Origin: Cycas panzhihuaensis
Taxonomy: Eukaryota > Cycadophyta
Direction of reading: 5' to 3'
Length of the DNA: 64,000 nt
Assembly (NCBI GenBank): GCA_023213395.1
Contig: CM041465.1
Span: forward strand, 193,695,741-193,759,740
In this document: positions 22,654-35,417 of the stretch, in pieces
Layout: every line of letters starts with the position of its first letter
How positions within the stretch are numbered: position 1 is the stretch's first letter
Position numbers and translations under genes: made by a program
Notes under the pieces: generated by a model
Told to the model about the DNA's origin: nothing
Databases searched by the model: none
What the model saw: only the letters and a program-made list of their open reading frames with translations

Positions 22654-23889
22654 TGTTAGATATGAAATTCCCCTTGAAATTTTATGTATTTGTTGAAATG
22701 TAAGTGCATCATACTTCTTAAATGATAGATCACATGTTTATTGATGACAAATGAATGATTAGTGACATTTGATTAATGATGATAATGATGGTACCTGATA
22801 TTTGATAAAGGGCCTAGATCATTATTTATTAAAGAAATAAGTAGTTAGTTAAGAATTCCATTTGTTTATGAGATAAGGAGAAAAGTTTCATATATTGTTT
22901 ACTTAGCATACCTAATTAGTTATTAAATTTATCCAACTAATAATCAGTTGTTGAGATTATTCAACTAAAAGATAATATTTATTCATATTTGTCAGTGAGA
23001 AATTAGACTCACCATGTATGATAAGAGGCATGACAATATATTATTTATGTTACCTTATTATAGCTAACCTGTCTTAGCTAAGTAGTTCAGCTTGTTTTCA
23101 AAATTAGTATGTTTGAATTATTATTCATTAATGATGAGTGATTAATGATTACCAAAAAATAGTTGCTAATGTGTATAAGTGAGGAACCATATAAAAAATA
23201 TTGTATACTAGAGGTAAGTAATTTTTCATAAGCTACTCTTACATAGCACACTAGATTGTGTTTTTCTAACTTATACTCAAGAGACAAGATTATGCTACTC
23301 TTGTAACAAGTATCTAAAATAATTACCTAGAGAACTAGTGATTATAGAGGTTGGTTACCTATGTATTTTGGTAAATGGTTATTATTTTATATGGATCTTA
23401 TAATCAATTTGTTTGTTAAAATTATTGATAACTGGTTAATAGATGACGTTTTATAGTAACTTTATAAGTGAAGATGTTTACGAAAACACTTCATATATTA
23501 GTTGATGTTGATAATTAATGGTTGTTTTATAATTTATATTTATAGGTTAGATTTTTATACTTGGTTAGTATTGATTATAGATAACTATATATAGGTTGAC
23601 ACAGGTTATTGTAAGTTAATACTTATAGGAGATAAGCATGATATATTAAAAATATAACCATAGAATATTATAACCTAAGAATAATAAAATAGTATCATAA
23701 TATTAACATTATGGACTTAATATCAATCTCTTTAGATCTCACCTTATAGGTGTATTTATAATCATGTTTTGGGCATATATGAGATTATTTACCACACTTA
23801 CAACTAATAATATTTGTCTTTTTATGTTGACCAATTATGTGTGACCACCTATTTAGCTAATTATATTAAATGTATATTATATTCTAATA
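22654..23889 (-). repeat. C7 3' LTR (copia), probable
   Basis: Right limit is firm: minus-strand GGGGGAG tract at 23890-23897 directly followed by TATTAG (decayed TGTTAG). Left limit is a TGTTAG at 22654, giving the inverted ends TGTTAG/CTAACA and a length of 1236 bp. No second copy is available to confirm it. Confidence 0.45.
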
Positions 23890-23929
23890 CTCCCCCAGAA
23901 TACATATTTGGTTGTATACCAAGATTTTA

Positions 23930-24340
23930 TTTGAGTTGACAATGCTTGGCCTTCGATAATACATTGGTAGGAATATTTATAACTCAGTGTTCTATCTTAT
24001 AATGTTAAAGTCAAACTTGTCAATCATAGATGAGTTCTTTGATATAGTAATATTTGATGTCAATGTGATTTATTTTTCTATGCATAAAAAGATTTTTAGT
24101 CATTTGAATTATATTTTGATTATTACAAAATATCACTATTGGTTCTTGTTGAGGTTGATATAAATCATCAAGATTTCTTCTGAGCTAAATTACTTATCTT
24201 CATATTGATTCAATTGCTTTGTATTCAAGTTTTATTGTAGATAAAGAAATTGTTGGATATTTCTTTGTGTTCTAGGATATAGATGTTGAACTAATGTTGA
24301 ATACATATCATAAAATTGACTTTATATCTTCAGTAATGAC
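23930..24340 (-). pseudogene. C7 copia RNase H, C-terminal part
   Basis: Minus-strand fragment of a copia element. 'STIKLEYKAIESI' (about 24250-24210) carries the catalytic Glu, 'PIVIFCNNQNIIQMTKN' (about 24150-24095) the 'CDNQ' block with Asp changed to Asn, and 'HRKINHIDIKYYYIKELI' (about 24080-24030) the following helix. 'VLSKAKH' near 23960 is the usual 'TKAL' end before the polypurine tract. Everything upstream (RT, integrase, gag) is missing: sequence right of 24345 belongs to C3. Confidence 0.9.
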
Positions 24341-24490
24341 ACATTTACTGGTCATAGGCAAAAATATAAGATACAAATATAACTTGATATAACATGATAT
24401 AGATTATTTTATAGGTTATAGAATCTAATAGATATGAAGATAATGAAGATCAAGGAGATGAAGACTTGAATATTTGAAGACATCAAATAT

Positions 24491-24502
24491 TAAGGGGGAA
24501 TA
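24491..24502 (+). other. C3 polypurine tract
   Basis: TAAGGGGGAATA immediately before the 3' LTR. Confidence 0.85.
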
Positions 24503-25029
24503 TGAGAATATGTGATATAAGTGTATATGTAATGTTTAGTATTACTGATATAGACATATATATAAACCCACTCACCAAATACATTGAGAGGTGTGACACA
24601 CATACATATCCATGTAAATATCCTATTGGATGATGAAATGACTCAAGAGAAATAATAAGATACTCATGAAGTGACTACTAATATAAATATATATACACAC
24701 CACTTGAGCACTTAATAAAGGAGATGTATTCATTCTAATCATAAGGAGACCTTCAAACTCCACTTTCTCTTATGGTTTTTCTCCACACTGAGTTTTTCAC
24801 ATATAATTATATTATTTCTCTCTTATAGTGATACTTACTGATTAATATTTCTATCATTGATACTTTATATTCATGTTTATTACTTTATATGTGTACATTC
24901 CTTATGAGATAAATTATTGTTCATATATGTATGCTATATTTCCACTATATTATATTCATTACATCACATGTTATCAAACTCAAATTCTAAATTCTAATAT
25001 GGTATCAAATTGAATTTACATGTCTAACA
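24503..25029 (+). repeat. C3 3' LTR
   Basis: 527 bp, starts TGAGAATATG, ends CTAACA; followed by ATCAT (25030-25034). Confidence 0.92.
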
Positions 25030-25034
25030 ATCAT

Positions 25035-26170
25035 GAGGTATGTCATCATGATATTTATAGTAATTGGCCTTATAAATATCTTCTTTTAAGGTCTTTAATT
25101 CATAGAACTTAATTCTATTTTGGATGCTTTCACTAATGAACCTATGAGTTTTAACATACTAGAAAATCTCCATAAATTGACTCTTATATTTATCCACTAA
25201 CATCCTTCCTTACTTCAACTCATACATGGCTTCCATTTTCTTATTATAATACTGCTTTGAAAGATACTTTTACCTAAAATATTTGATAAAGTTACTCCAT
25301 CTTAATTCTCTATGATGAATGTTTTTTATCTTATTATAGTGATCCTACCATAAGGATGCTTTTCAAGTCAACTTATAAACAATATTTCTCACTTTCTCAT
25401 TGGAATTGAACTTGTTTAACCTAAAGTACTTTTTAATATTAAGTTGAAATACTTTTCATCACCTTCAATTTTGATTTTATTATTAAAATTAGGTGGCTTA
25501 TCTTTCTTATTTTATACTAAAGTGTATTCTTTCAACCCCTCATCCTTCTCATCTTGGCCTTAGAGTACTAGTAAAAAAATTTAGTACTAATAGATGTTCT
25601 TCACTATGATTTGGAGTCATTCTCTTGGTTCTCCTACTAGAATATTCTTAGTTTTATGGTTCTCATAATCCTCTTATTCTTTCATTCCTCTAAGTGTGAT
25701 GATACCACATGCATTTCTTATCTTGGTTAATGGTTTATTGAATATTATGGAACATTTCCTCATGGTTCTTCATAGTAGCATCATGCTTCCTCTTAAACCT
25801 TTTATTATCTTGTTTCTAGATTTTTAATTACTCTCATAAGCTAAGGATAACTCCCACTAAGTTAATCAAAATATCATCTCATGGGTTCTCTCCAAGCCTT
25901 GGAAGTTCTTTAGTTCCAACCTCTTCAATGTTAGGGTCTTCTTAACCTTTATGAACCATCTATTAATCATCCTGGCAAGTACTCTCTATTCTTATGTTGT
26001 TTTCCTACTTACCTCTATAAGTTGTTCTCAAATATTTAATAATTCCCTAGCAATGTGCTTGAACTCAACCTTGAATCTCTAATAGGTAATCTATTTTGAT
26101 AAGTTTCTACTTCACTTTTCACTTAGAATCTCTAATAAGTTATTTATTAGATATATATAGGCTTCAAACT
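25035..26170 (-). pseudogene. G5 gag, N-terminal and central part
   Basis: Minus-strand gypsy gag. 'RWSNFIKYF' (about 25300-25270), 'KKMEAMYELK' (about 25240-25210), 'VDKYKSQFMEIF' (about 25195-25160) and 'HRFISESIQNRIKFYEL' (about 25145-25095) reproduce the retrotransposon gag pattern 'W..F...F...Y...EF..L.Q....V..Y...F..L'. The reading runs to the ATCAT duplication and should continue on the far side of C3 at 11225. Upstream, 25600-26170 is too decayed to place the start codon. Confidence 0.85.
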
Positions 26171-26172
26171 TA

Positions 26173-26185
26173 GGCTCTAACACCA
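26173..26185 (-). other. G5 primer-binding site
   Basis: Minus-strand TGGTGTTAGAGCC, two transitions from TGGTATCAGAGCC. It sits at the expected distance upstream of gag. Confidence 0.8.
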
Positions 26186-26887
26186 CCTATAAAGGACCTA
26201 ATCTAACATAATCTTTGGCCATTTTTATCCCTCCTAACTAGAACTCCACTGAGTCAACCAACTAAGGTTAACACTAGCTATCCCATCTTAAATAGTAGAA
26301 TCCCTATTATAGTATCATTAGATTTACCTAATAGTCATAATAAGATCAAGTGGATAGAGCGCTTCATATTTCATTCCCTATAACCACTCAAAATGGTTTC
26401 TAATAATAGATTGTATTGCTCACAATAAAATATATAGAAAACTATAACAAATTAGTTTTCAAAAATCCATATTGAAATTAATAAGTTATGGGGAAGAATA
26501 ATGAAATTTCTTAAATTGATTTACTATTGAGACATTTGAATTCCCTAAAGGAAAAACATCCTTGAGATAGAGCACATGATATGAATGTTAAGGTATTGGT
26601 TAGTCTCTTAACATATATACTTAATTTCTTTTCTAAGACTCCTCTAGATATTATTAGCTTTGTAGAAGCTACAATAATATTTAAGCATCCATATAACTAC
26701 CCTAACTTCTTAATAAGATCTTAACACACTTCTTTGACAAATAAAAATATATTATTCTCATACCTTTATGTAGTAAACTTGTTAGTAACATCATACCACA
26801 TATAACTTCCTCTTAAATTGATCTCTTTAAACTATCTCATAATAATCTCCTATATGTTTTCTACCATGTAATCAAGGATATGAATAA

Positions 26888-27044
26888 GGACTCACTTAAC
26901 CTAAATTCCATTCACATAAATAAGAGGGGACTCACTCAACCCCTAAAGGAAAAGGAGACTTACCTAACCCTATTTCCTTAAATGACCAAAAAGATGGGGA
27001 CTCACTCAATCTAATTTTCTCAATAAAAAGACTTGCTCAACCTT
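26888..27044. repeat. Degenerate GGACTCACTCAACC motif array
   Basis: Five related copies near 26888, 26929, 26956, 26999 and 27030 with irregular 27-43 bp spacing. Confidence 0.6.
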
Positions 27045-27390
27045 GCTTTCTTTTACAAACACTAATTATATAATAATTAAATAGTCTAATGAGATTAAAG
27101 TAATAGTCCATAAATACATTCATGATATATTCCCATTTATTCTCTTACATGGGATCATGGAAGTTATCAAATAAAGAATCTATTATGGATTACCTCCTAT
27201 ATAATTTAGCTTCTAGGATGCCCAATATAAAAGAAAATTATATGTCATTAGCTTCTTTCTATTTTGGCAAAGTAAAATTCTAAGACATAGCTTTCTTTAT
27301 AGAACTTTAACTTACATAGTCTTTGTAAATTCTTTGTCCTTTCTTCCTTTGTCTCTTTTTACATCTTTAACTTCTCTTAAGCATATAATC

Positions 27391-27426
<36 letters not shown>
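27391..27426. repeat. (CT)n(AT)n compound microsatellite
   Basis: About 20 bp of CT followed by about 16 bp of AT. Confidence 0.95.
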
Positions 27427-28720
27427 CCTTGATTATCACTATAATTATCCATGTAATTATTTTTTTCCATATCCTCGGTATTTCTTTTCATGTCTTTCCT
27501 ATTCATTTTTAACTATGTATCTCTTCAACTTTTAAGGCTTTTTGCATTCCTTCCACTTATCATAACCTTTGCAAATTAGAAACCTACACGCCAAATTATT
27601 TAATGGTCCTAATCTATTTTATAGTCCTTCCTATATGTAGATTCCTCTTCTTTAATTTTGCTTATCTCTTTCAATAAGAAATTGACTGCTTTACATAGTT
27701 CTCAAGATATTTCCACATGCCTCTTATTTAATGGTCATGATTACTTCATAAGTTACTACCTTACAAATACTTAAACCATTCTCACATCTTTATTTACCTT
27801 ATCTATGAACCAATCAATTGCAAAGTTGCTACAATGTTGCTATATATTCTTAATATAATAGTGGTACTTTACTCACATTTCACTTCCTAGTAGGATGTCA
27901 TAATTCCTTCAAAAATGCATGCATGCAATAGAAAGTAAGAAATTTTTAAAGAGAAAAGAATAAAAAAATAAAGCTTCATAAGAGCACTATTCTTTTTAAT
28001 CTTTTATATTCTATTTTTAAAAACTAAACTTTAGTTTTACAATACTCAAAAACATTAAAATTTAAGGCCTTTAGCCATGTAAAAATTCTAATTATCATTC
28101 CCAGGAATGATTTAGGGAAGAAGAGTTCACAAATCATAAACTTTATATTGTTTTTAGTAATTTTTTCAAAAGATCTCCAATTCACTCAAATAAAAATTGA
28201 ACTATGAATAACTAAATATGTAAGGGGCCATTAACCTCCTAATTACCCTTTCTTAAGCATAATTCATACCCTAAAATTTTACATCTTACCTTTTATTTTT
28301 GGACTTTTATATAGTTGAAATTAAAATGTGATTTTGAGGCCATAAATGACCTCTTCTTGAAAATGGTCACATATAGTGCAATGTAGTTGTATATAGTAGG
28401 TTTATATGAAAAGTTGTAGATATCATCCTAGACTTTAATTTCTATATGTAAGTTATAAAAAATATGTGGGTAATAAAGGAGATAATTTTAATATAGGTGA
28501 ATGTTTTGTATTAGGAATGTAGATACTCCCACATCACCTCCTCATAAGAGTACTAATCTTCCCTCTCTCTTTTATGTGATTAGCCCACTCATGAGTTGTA
28601 TCATATGTGGCCACTTATTCTCTAATCCTATGGTGGCCATGGATCTTGTAAATTGCCTACTTGTAAACTTTAATTTTCCTAAAATCCCATCCTTATGAGT
28701 GTACTTACTATGAAGGCCCC

Positions 28721-30951
28721 AAATATAGCCATCTGATCTCTAATCTAATGACTATTTCTTAACTCATAATTTTCCTACTTATAACCTTCTCATTTAATAA
28801 CTACCTTATTCCTTTGTAATTTGTGAGCTTTAAGTTACTAGCCCTTTGACCCATAAACACTCCACTTTAAAAGTTATTAGGTATACTTACTACTATATTA
28901 TATTTGCATGGATGCTCCCACTTCACTCTATAAATTTAAATTAGGATAACTTTCTCACCTGGGATCTATATTAGGACTTTTACCACTTATTTTGAAGTTG
29001 ATGATATCCTTTCCTATGCAGTGGACTCTTCTCATATATATTATAAATTAAATATAAAATATAATTCACTTAAGATACCATAAATATTTTGTACTTATAT
29101 TTACTTCTTTATAATATTTTTTCCCTTATTATTCCCTCACTCATATCATGTTCTCCTCTATATAATGTTATACTCTAAGAGAAATATAGTTATGTTTCTA
29201 TAGTAGAGAGAAAACCAAAATTACTTTATAAGATTATAAGTGTTAGGGTATATTCATGTATAAATAGAAAAACTCCAACCTTTGATAAGATCCTACAAAA
29301 TTAACAAGAAAGGAGGTGCATCCTTGTACGTTATGGAGTATGAAACAAATATATATATCACAAAAGGATCTTCTACTCCACTAAATAATATTTATTACAT
29401 CTATGATACTTTATGGAGCTAACCCTAAGTATGTTGAGTTTGGATCATTAAAAGTTGTCAATTGAATTGACAAATTTGATGTCAATAGAGGAATTTGAAT
29501 AAGAGATTTGTTGATATAGCTCTAATTTTAGTATTGATTACATTATTTTAGATAACCAATCTTAGAATTTACTAATTTTAAGGGATGGTTATGGTTGTCA
29601 CATAGTAGATATATATCTAATTACTTTGTAATTAACCATATCATTATCTATTATGATGGAAGTTTGTTTAGTTCCTAGCATTTTATCTTTTTCTAAAGAT
29701 TCCATGTTAATAATCAACACAATAAAGATGGATTCTTCTTCATTTTTAGAGAATAAGATCATCATGCATGAGGCATAATCTAGAAGAAGAGTTTTAGAAA
29801 ACCATATTAAGATTTTTTAATCCTTAATAGTATTCATACATCCTTAGAAAATAACTCATCAATCTTTTATATGTTGAGAGATGGAGGTTCTTGGATTTTG
29901 TCTCATGCTAATTAAGAATTCTAAATCATGGTCTCTCCATATTGAGACCTAAAGTAAATACAAGAATCTCAATAGAGTTCTATAAATATGGAAGCATAAG
30001 CTTTAGGTAGGTAATGATACCACTTCACAAATGTGACTTAAAGTGAATGATAGAAAAGATAAAGTCAAAGTTAATCTTCTTCATATCTATTAGATGTGTA
30101 ATAGTGAATGAGTTCAACAAATAGTCCTTAGGGTTATTTCTTAAAGCCCCACTAAATTTTAGGATGTCTTTAACCACCTTAATTATAAGATATTTCTAGT
30201 TTACTAAGTTTCTAAGTCCCTAAAAATGACAAAGATGTAGAGGAAGTTGTTGTATCTTGGTAACTCATTATGATAGTAAGAATAGGAAAAGTATATATAT
30301 GTGGAGGTAATCCCGTAAGTCTTATGGACAAATAGGATGATATTCTAAAATGACAATATACAAATCTTGTAACAAGCATAATGATAAATTGATAAACTGA
30401 AAATGTTTGATAATAGGATGTTTAAATAATGGAAAGCTATTAATTTAGCAATAAGAAGGGTGGATTAAAGGATAAAATTAAGGCAAATTTTTGGGTTTAA
30501 AATTTGGCAACATTTCTTTAAATATTAGTGATATTTCATACTATTGAAAGTAGAGATGGTTAGTAATTTAAAGAAACTACTAATTTGTAAGATAATAATG
30601 CTTGTATAAGAGTAAAAAGTATTAAAAGAAGAAAAATAAGGATCAATAATTTTTATAGAGAAGACAATAGATAAGAACCTTAGCTCACTTTCCTACCCAT
30701 TAAATGGGTATGAAAGCCTAAGAGAAGGAAAGAGAAAATATCATCAATATACTTTACTAGTTTGTTAGCTAAGTTTTATGTATATTTAGTATTAAACAAT
30801 TTAAATATTAATAAGGCATCAATTCTAGGGCATTCATATACACAATTAATAAATAATACATAAAATAAAGAGAGAAAGAGATAGGTATAGTATATACCTA
30901 GTTATTTACTAACATAATATACAGCTATCCTTAAAGGATATAACCTAGAGG
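28721..30951. other. Unassigned AT-rich stretch
   Basis: No coding, RNA gene or element end recognised. A TGTTAGGG at about 29250 could be an alternative start for the C4 LTR, but nothing supports it over the one chosen. Confidence 0.4.
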
Positions 30952-31203
30952 TATTAGGATAGTACCCATCTTAGAGAAATATATAATTTATTTAGGTGGC
31001 TACATGTCAGATCCATTTTAATAAGAGGTGACACTTTTTAACAATTGATCTTAAGGTGCATGCCAACACCCTCATAGTCTTATCTATATTTTCTCTAGGG
31101 TGATTGACTTTGGAATTCATTGACACTACCTCTCTTATAGATCATTTGTTCTCTTCTTGCTTACTTTTTTTTTGTATGTTGTATTACCTCAAAGATACTA
31201 ACA
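30952..31203 (+). repeat. C4 5' LTR
   Basis: 252 bp by inverted ends TATTAG (decayed TGTTAG) and CTAACA. The right end is firm because a PBS follows; the left end is inferred. Confidence 0.55.
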
Positions 31204-31205
31204 TT

Positions 31206-31219
31206 TGGTATCAAAATAG
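31206..31219 (+). other. C4 primer-binding site
   Basis: TGGTATCAAAATAG, two nt after CTAACA; first 8 bases match the initiator-Met PBS. Confidence 0.75.
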
Positions 31220-33190
31220 TTTACTAAGTGAACTATTGCTCTTAGTATGTCATTTCATCCATATTCAATCTAATTAGTTGGAAGTAAGTATTTATCATTG
31301 AGTCTATTTTAGGATTGAGTTACTACATCTCTGTATCTATCATTTTCTACTATGTAGTTTCTTGTAATACTCTATAGTGGTCTATCTTAGATTTGTCTAA
31401 TTAATTTTGTTTATTACCTAGTTTGATTCATCATAGAATTTATCTTTTTGTTCACTCTTTTGCCATCGTTATGGACTAATACTCCTCATCATAAGCTTTG
31501 ATTTGTGTTTTATATTTTTGCTAGTATTTAGGCTTATATTTTTATTTTACATTTAGCTCTTTCGTTGATTGACTATTGATAAGTAATATATCTCTACATT
31601 TGGATATTTCATAGATTGACTATAGACAAGTAATTTGTCTCTACATTTGGCTATTTCATTGATTGACCTTTAATAAGTAATCCATTATTATATTTAGATT
31701 GACTATTATTAAGAGATTCATTGTTGCATTTGAGTATTCAATAGTTTTATTAATTGAATGTTATGCCCCTTTTTTTGTAGCTCCTATCTAACAACACATT
31801 GAGCCAACTAAGAGAGTTATACTTATTTGATAGGCTGTTGCACATGATTATGATTATTCACTCATTATCTTTCTAGTGTAAGATTATCACTCAACAATAG
31901 AATTTCATCATCCAGTGGTCATTTCATCAAAAGTAATGTTTATTTTATTATAGGTCTAATCTCAAGTTCATTTCATCAACACCTAGTGGTGTGTTGAGTC
32001 CCTACTAGGGCATTTAGACCATGTAGTGTTAGCAATGCCAATCTTATTTTTATAATGTAGGGTGTCTTTATACTTTATGGCTTATTATTGATTTAAGTAT
32101 GCCTTGGAAGTGAGGTAAGTTTAGGGCATCCTAAGTATTGATCAATGTTATTTTCCTAGGAGAGTCCACTTTGAGAAGGTATTCATTGAGTACTAAAAGA
32201 TACATGGAGGAGCCTAAGCCAAAAGTTTGTGAAATTGCTTATTTTTTAACATTTAGTATTGTCTTGAATCGAAAAATTTTAACCAATTTTCATATTCTTT
32301 TGATTTTTACTACCTTGTAGCACCCCTTCACTAATGTTGTAAGTCATATAGTAGAGCCAAATGCTTAGAATTTCTTTTTAAGAGGGCTTAACAATATTTC
32401 AATAGGTCAATTCTACTTTCAAGGACTTGTATTTGATTGAACAAGTATAACTTTTACATTTGGAGCCAATTTTTAAAATCAGTAGTTTCATAGTGATCTA
32501 CATTCTCACTTGATTAAAATAAGTGTTCATTCTCATTTGTTAGGCTTATGTCTTATGGACCATTAAATGTCTTAAATTTGATGAAATATTTTCATTGTTA
32601 TTTATGTATTAAGGGGTTTCATTAAAAATTATGGATCTATTTGTACTCTTTAGTCTCTAACTTTATCATAAACTATCAAATTTAGGTATCCTCTAAAACA
32701 TTATAATATTAACTAAATTATCTTACAAATGAATAGTAATTTAGCCCCATTTAATTTTATTTAGCGTACCTTTTCAAGGCTCAAATTTTACGCATGCTTT
32801 GTGGGCTTCTTATGAGATGACTCCTTAAGCAAAACATTGCATAAATATCTTATTGTAACTCAAGTTTAATACAAAAATTTACTATTTAGTGATGGTTAAA
32901 TCCTAATTAGGATACATGTACATGTTCTAGAGTTGAAGTGGGATAATTTATGGTGTGTTTGAGTGATCTTTACTTCTATTTTTTGGGTGCTTTCTTCCTC
33001 TTATCTTATCTTCCATTTTTCAAGTACCTTCTCTCTTCATTTTTCAATCACCTTTATTTTTAAGAATCTTTTATTCCTTATGGCATCTTTTTCATTATGG
33101 ATTTTAGTATAAACAATATAATGATGCATACATTTTATGGCATAAATTATCTAAATTAAAGTAGGAGGATAAAACCCAAATTTATTTCTA
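31220..33190 (+). other. C4 leader
   Basis: Non-coding stretch between PBS and gag, about 2 kb. It contains the 47-bp tandem array at 31567-31745. The open frame at 32138-32320 shows no family motif. Confidence 0.6.
31567..31745. repeat. 47-bp tandem repeat, about four copies
   Basis: Copies start at 31567, 31614, 31661 and 31697, each with GATTGACTAT (or close) at its start. The first two steps are 47 bp and the third is shortened to 36 bp by an internal deletion. Confidence 0.85.
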
Positions 33191-34400
33191 AAGATATGTA
33201 GAACTTTTTTATAAATAGTTATGGTGTGCTTGGTAAAAATACCACTATAGACAAATTAAAGGACCATAAGGTGAATGAGAAGAAGGACAATGAAACCCTC
33301 ACATTCATCACTTTTATGTTAGAGGACCACATCTTTTCATAAATCAATGAGGCAATAATATCAAAGTAAACTTAGGACATATTGAAACTATGAAGGAGCT
33401 ACAGTAATAAAGATATAAAATTTAAGGAGTAGGTTTAAAAATTACCACATAAACTATAATAAAGGTTTAAATTATTTCATTACCAATATACAAGGACTAG
33501 TCAATCAAATAAGGGCCCTAAGAGAGGATATTAATAAGCAAAAGGTTGTTAAGAAAATTATAAGGAGTGTAGGAGAACTCAAAAAGTTAAAATGGTTGCC
33601 ACTGGTATAAAAGTATCTAAAGATATTATTACATTAAAAATTTATCAAATAAGTGGTATTTTAATACTTATTGAGGAGTCCTTTATTATTAGGGTAAGGG
33701 TTAGGCCTCCTTGTTAAGTCTAAAGTTCAAGAGAAAGAATTCAATCCCCCTATAAGTATAAATCAATATGCTAGGGAACAAATTTATAGAAACAAAGGAT
33801 AATTTCATGGAAACCAAGGATAAGGTTTCAAAAATCAAAGGCAAGATTATGGACCTTAAAACTCTAATGGTTGAAGATAAAGCCTTACATTAATAAGAAG
33901 AGGAACAACAAAATATCCTTATTGAAAGTGAAGTTGATACTTAGAAAATAACTAATTTCTTAAAAAGCACAACATAAAAAGAAGAATTACTAATACAACC
34001 ATAGAAGAGCCAAGGAAAAATGAGTGACTCTTCCTATCAAGACTTATGGATAATCAAGAAGATGATAGTTGGTACATTGATTTTAGATTCTCCACATATT
34101 TGACTTATAAAAGGAAATGGTTTGAGAAATTATATAACTCTCAAATAAGTAAGATAATATTTTAGAATAATACTACCCAAGAAATAATAGGTAAAGGGAA
34201 TTTATCCCTTTAAATAAATTTTAGAAAAACTAAATATATCCATGATGTATTTCATGTCCATATACTTACAAAGATATATATTTTTCATTTAGACAAATGA
34301 TAGAGTAGAAATATAAAGCAATCTTTGATGATGGGGACTATGTAATTAAGGATAAGTTAAAGAATAAATCCATAGTGTTTAAGTGCCAAATGATAAATAA
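33190..34400 (+). pseudogene. C4 gag and protease
   Basis: Decayed copia gag running into protease. Gag is inferred from position and from the Lys/Glu-rich run around 33780-33900. The protease is placed at 34060-34140, where 'DSWYIDFRFSTYLTYKRKWF' gives the copia 'W..DSG.S.H....' layout with the active-site Gly lost. 'LYNSQISKI' follows. Frames change repeatedly. The identification depends on the clear integrase that follows. Confidence 0.7.
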
Positions 34401-34439
34401 TATATTATTCAAGTTAGTCATACCTCTTAGTGACATCTA

Positions 34440-35375
34440 TGCCTTAAAATCATTTTTTAAGTTGGATAATAAGATATGGCAATGTAAATTATAAAAGCTT
34501 GGCCCTAATGAATAAGATGGACATGATAATTTGTCTACCTAATATTGAAGGTAACAAATGGATTTATAAAGGGTACATATGAGGAAAACAACAAAAGAAA
34601 GGTTTTCCAAATGATAATTATAGAGATAAGGGGTCATTTCAACTAGTATGTATAAATTTGTATGGACTAGTGGATGTAATAGCCCTTAAAAGAGTAAGAT
34701 ATTTAATGACATTTATTGATGACTATAAAAAAATAACTTAAGTATATTTTCTTAATTTTAAATCATAAACATTCCAACACTTTATCAACTTTAAGATGAT
34801 TATTAAGGGTTAAATTAGTGATAAGATTTTGATCCTTAAATTAGATAATAGGGGAGAATTTATCTCTAATAAATTCAAAGAATATTATAAATATTATAGA
34901 ATAAAGAAACAACTAACTAATCCTTATATCTCTTAATGAAATGGAGGAGTAGAGAGGGAAAATAGGATAATTGTTGAGATGGCTAAGAGCATGCTTAAAG
35001 ATAAGTGCCTTGAAAATAAATTTTGGCTAAAAGTTATTCATTCAACTATTTATTTATTAAATAAGTATACAACAAGGATAGTAAGATAGCCCACACCTAA
35101 AAAGACTTAGTCAGGGCACAAGCCTAGTATTAAACACTTGAGTATTTGGGTACATCGCATATGTTCATCTATTAAAATAAAAAGGGATAAAATAAGATGA
35201 TAAAAGTACTAAGTATATATTTATAGGATATAGTAATGCTTCAAGACCCTATAATTTATATGATCTTCATGTAAAGAATATCATCATGAGTAGCAATATC
35301 ATCTTCAATGAATATAATTTTTATCAAGGATATTTTAAAAAAGATAAAGGTAAAAGTATAATGATTGATATGGAA
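34440..35375 (+). pseudogene. C4 integrase
   Basis: Copia integrase, well recognisable across frames. 'RYLMTFIDDYKKIT' (about 34700-34740) holds the first catalytic Asp; 'LKLDNRGEFISNKFKEYY' (about 34833-34890) the second ('SDNG.EF' in the family); 'NGGVERENRIIVEMAKSML' (about 34940-35000) the catalytic Glu. Then 'NKFWLKVIHSTIYLLNKY' (about 35010-35070) and 'YIFIGYSNASRPYNLYD' (about 35210-35265), the C-terminal core. All three acidic positions are still present although stops break the frame. Confidence 0.94.
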
Positions 35376-35417
35376 TAGTGTAAAAGTTCTTAGAATTTGA
35401 TCATATCTTTGATAACA

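Larger units (their letters stand above)
11231..25029 (+). mobile_element. C3: + strand LTR retrotransposon with long LTRs, TSD ATCAT
   Basis: LTRs at 11231-11752 and 24503-25029, PBS right after the first, polypurine tract before the second, and perfect ATCAT copies at 11226-11230 and 25030-25034. The interior holds nested C2 and the C7 fragment; what remains of its own interior (11766-11819 and 20119-22653, 24345-24490) shows no gag or pol that I can read. It may be a non-autonomous (LARD-like) element or one too decayed to recognise. Superfamily not assigned. Confidence 0.88.
10120..26185 (-). mobile_element. G5: minus-strand Ty3/gypsy split by nested elements
   Basis: Two separated minus-strand pieces of one gypsy element: gag N-terminal part with PBS on the right (25035-26185), and gag zinc knuckle, protease and start of RT on the left (10120-11225). 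The 13.8-kb C3 element lies exactly between them with a 5-bp ATCAT duplication. The remaining RT, RNase H, integrase and 3' LTR are absent; the piece stops in RT near 10120. Confidence 0.85.
26188..28720 (-). repeat. G5 5' LTR (far end not located)
   Basis: Begins beside the PBS. Non-coding, C/T-rich on the + strand. No second copy exists in the window because the 3' half of G5 is missing, so the right limit given is only where character changes slightly. Contains a degenerate short-repeat array and a CT/AT microsatellite. Confidence 0.4.
30952..35390 (+). mobile_element. C4: + strand Ty1/copia, 3' half missing
   Basis: LTR, PBS, long leader, gag, protease and integrase are present in order; RT, RNase H and 3' LTR are gone. 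The integrase ends where the C6 LTR begins (35390-35418), and sequence beyond the C6/C5 block is gypsy, so the missing half was deleted or lies elsewhere. Confidence 0.85.

Noticed and set aside
27312-27506. Minus-strand open frame with an Arg-Glu repeat
   Set aside because: The repeat is a translation of the CT/AT microsatellite; no other coding sign.
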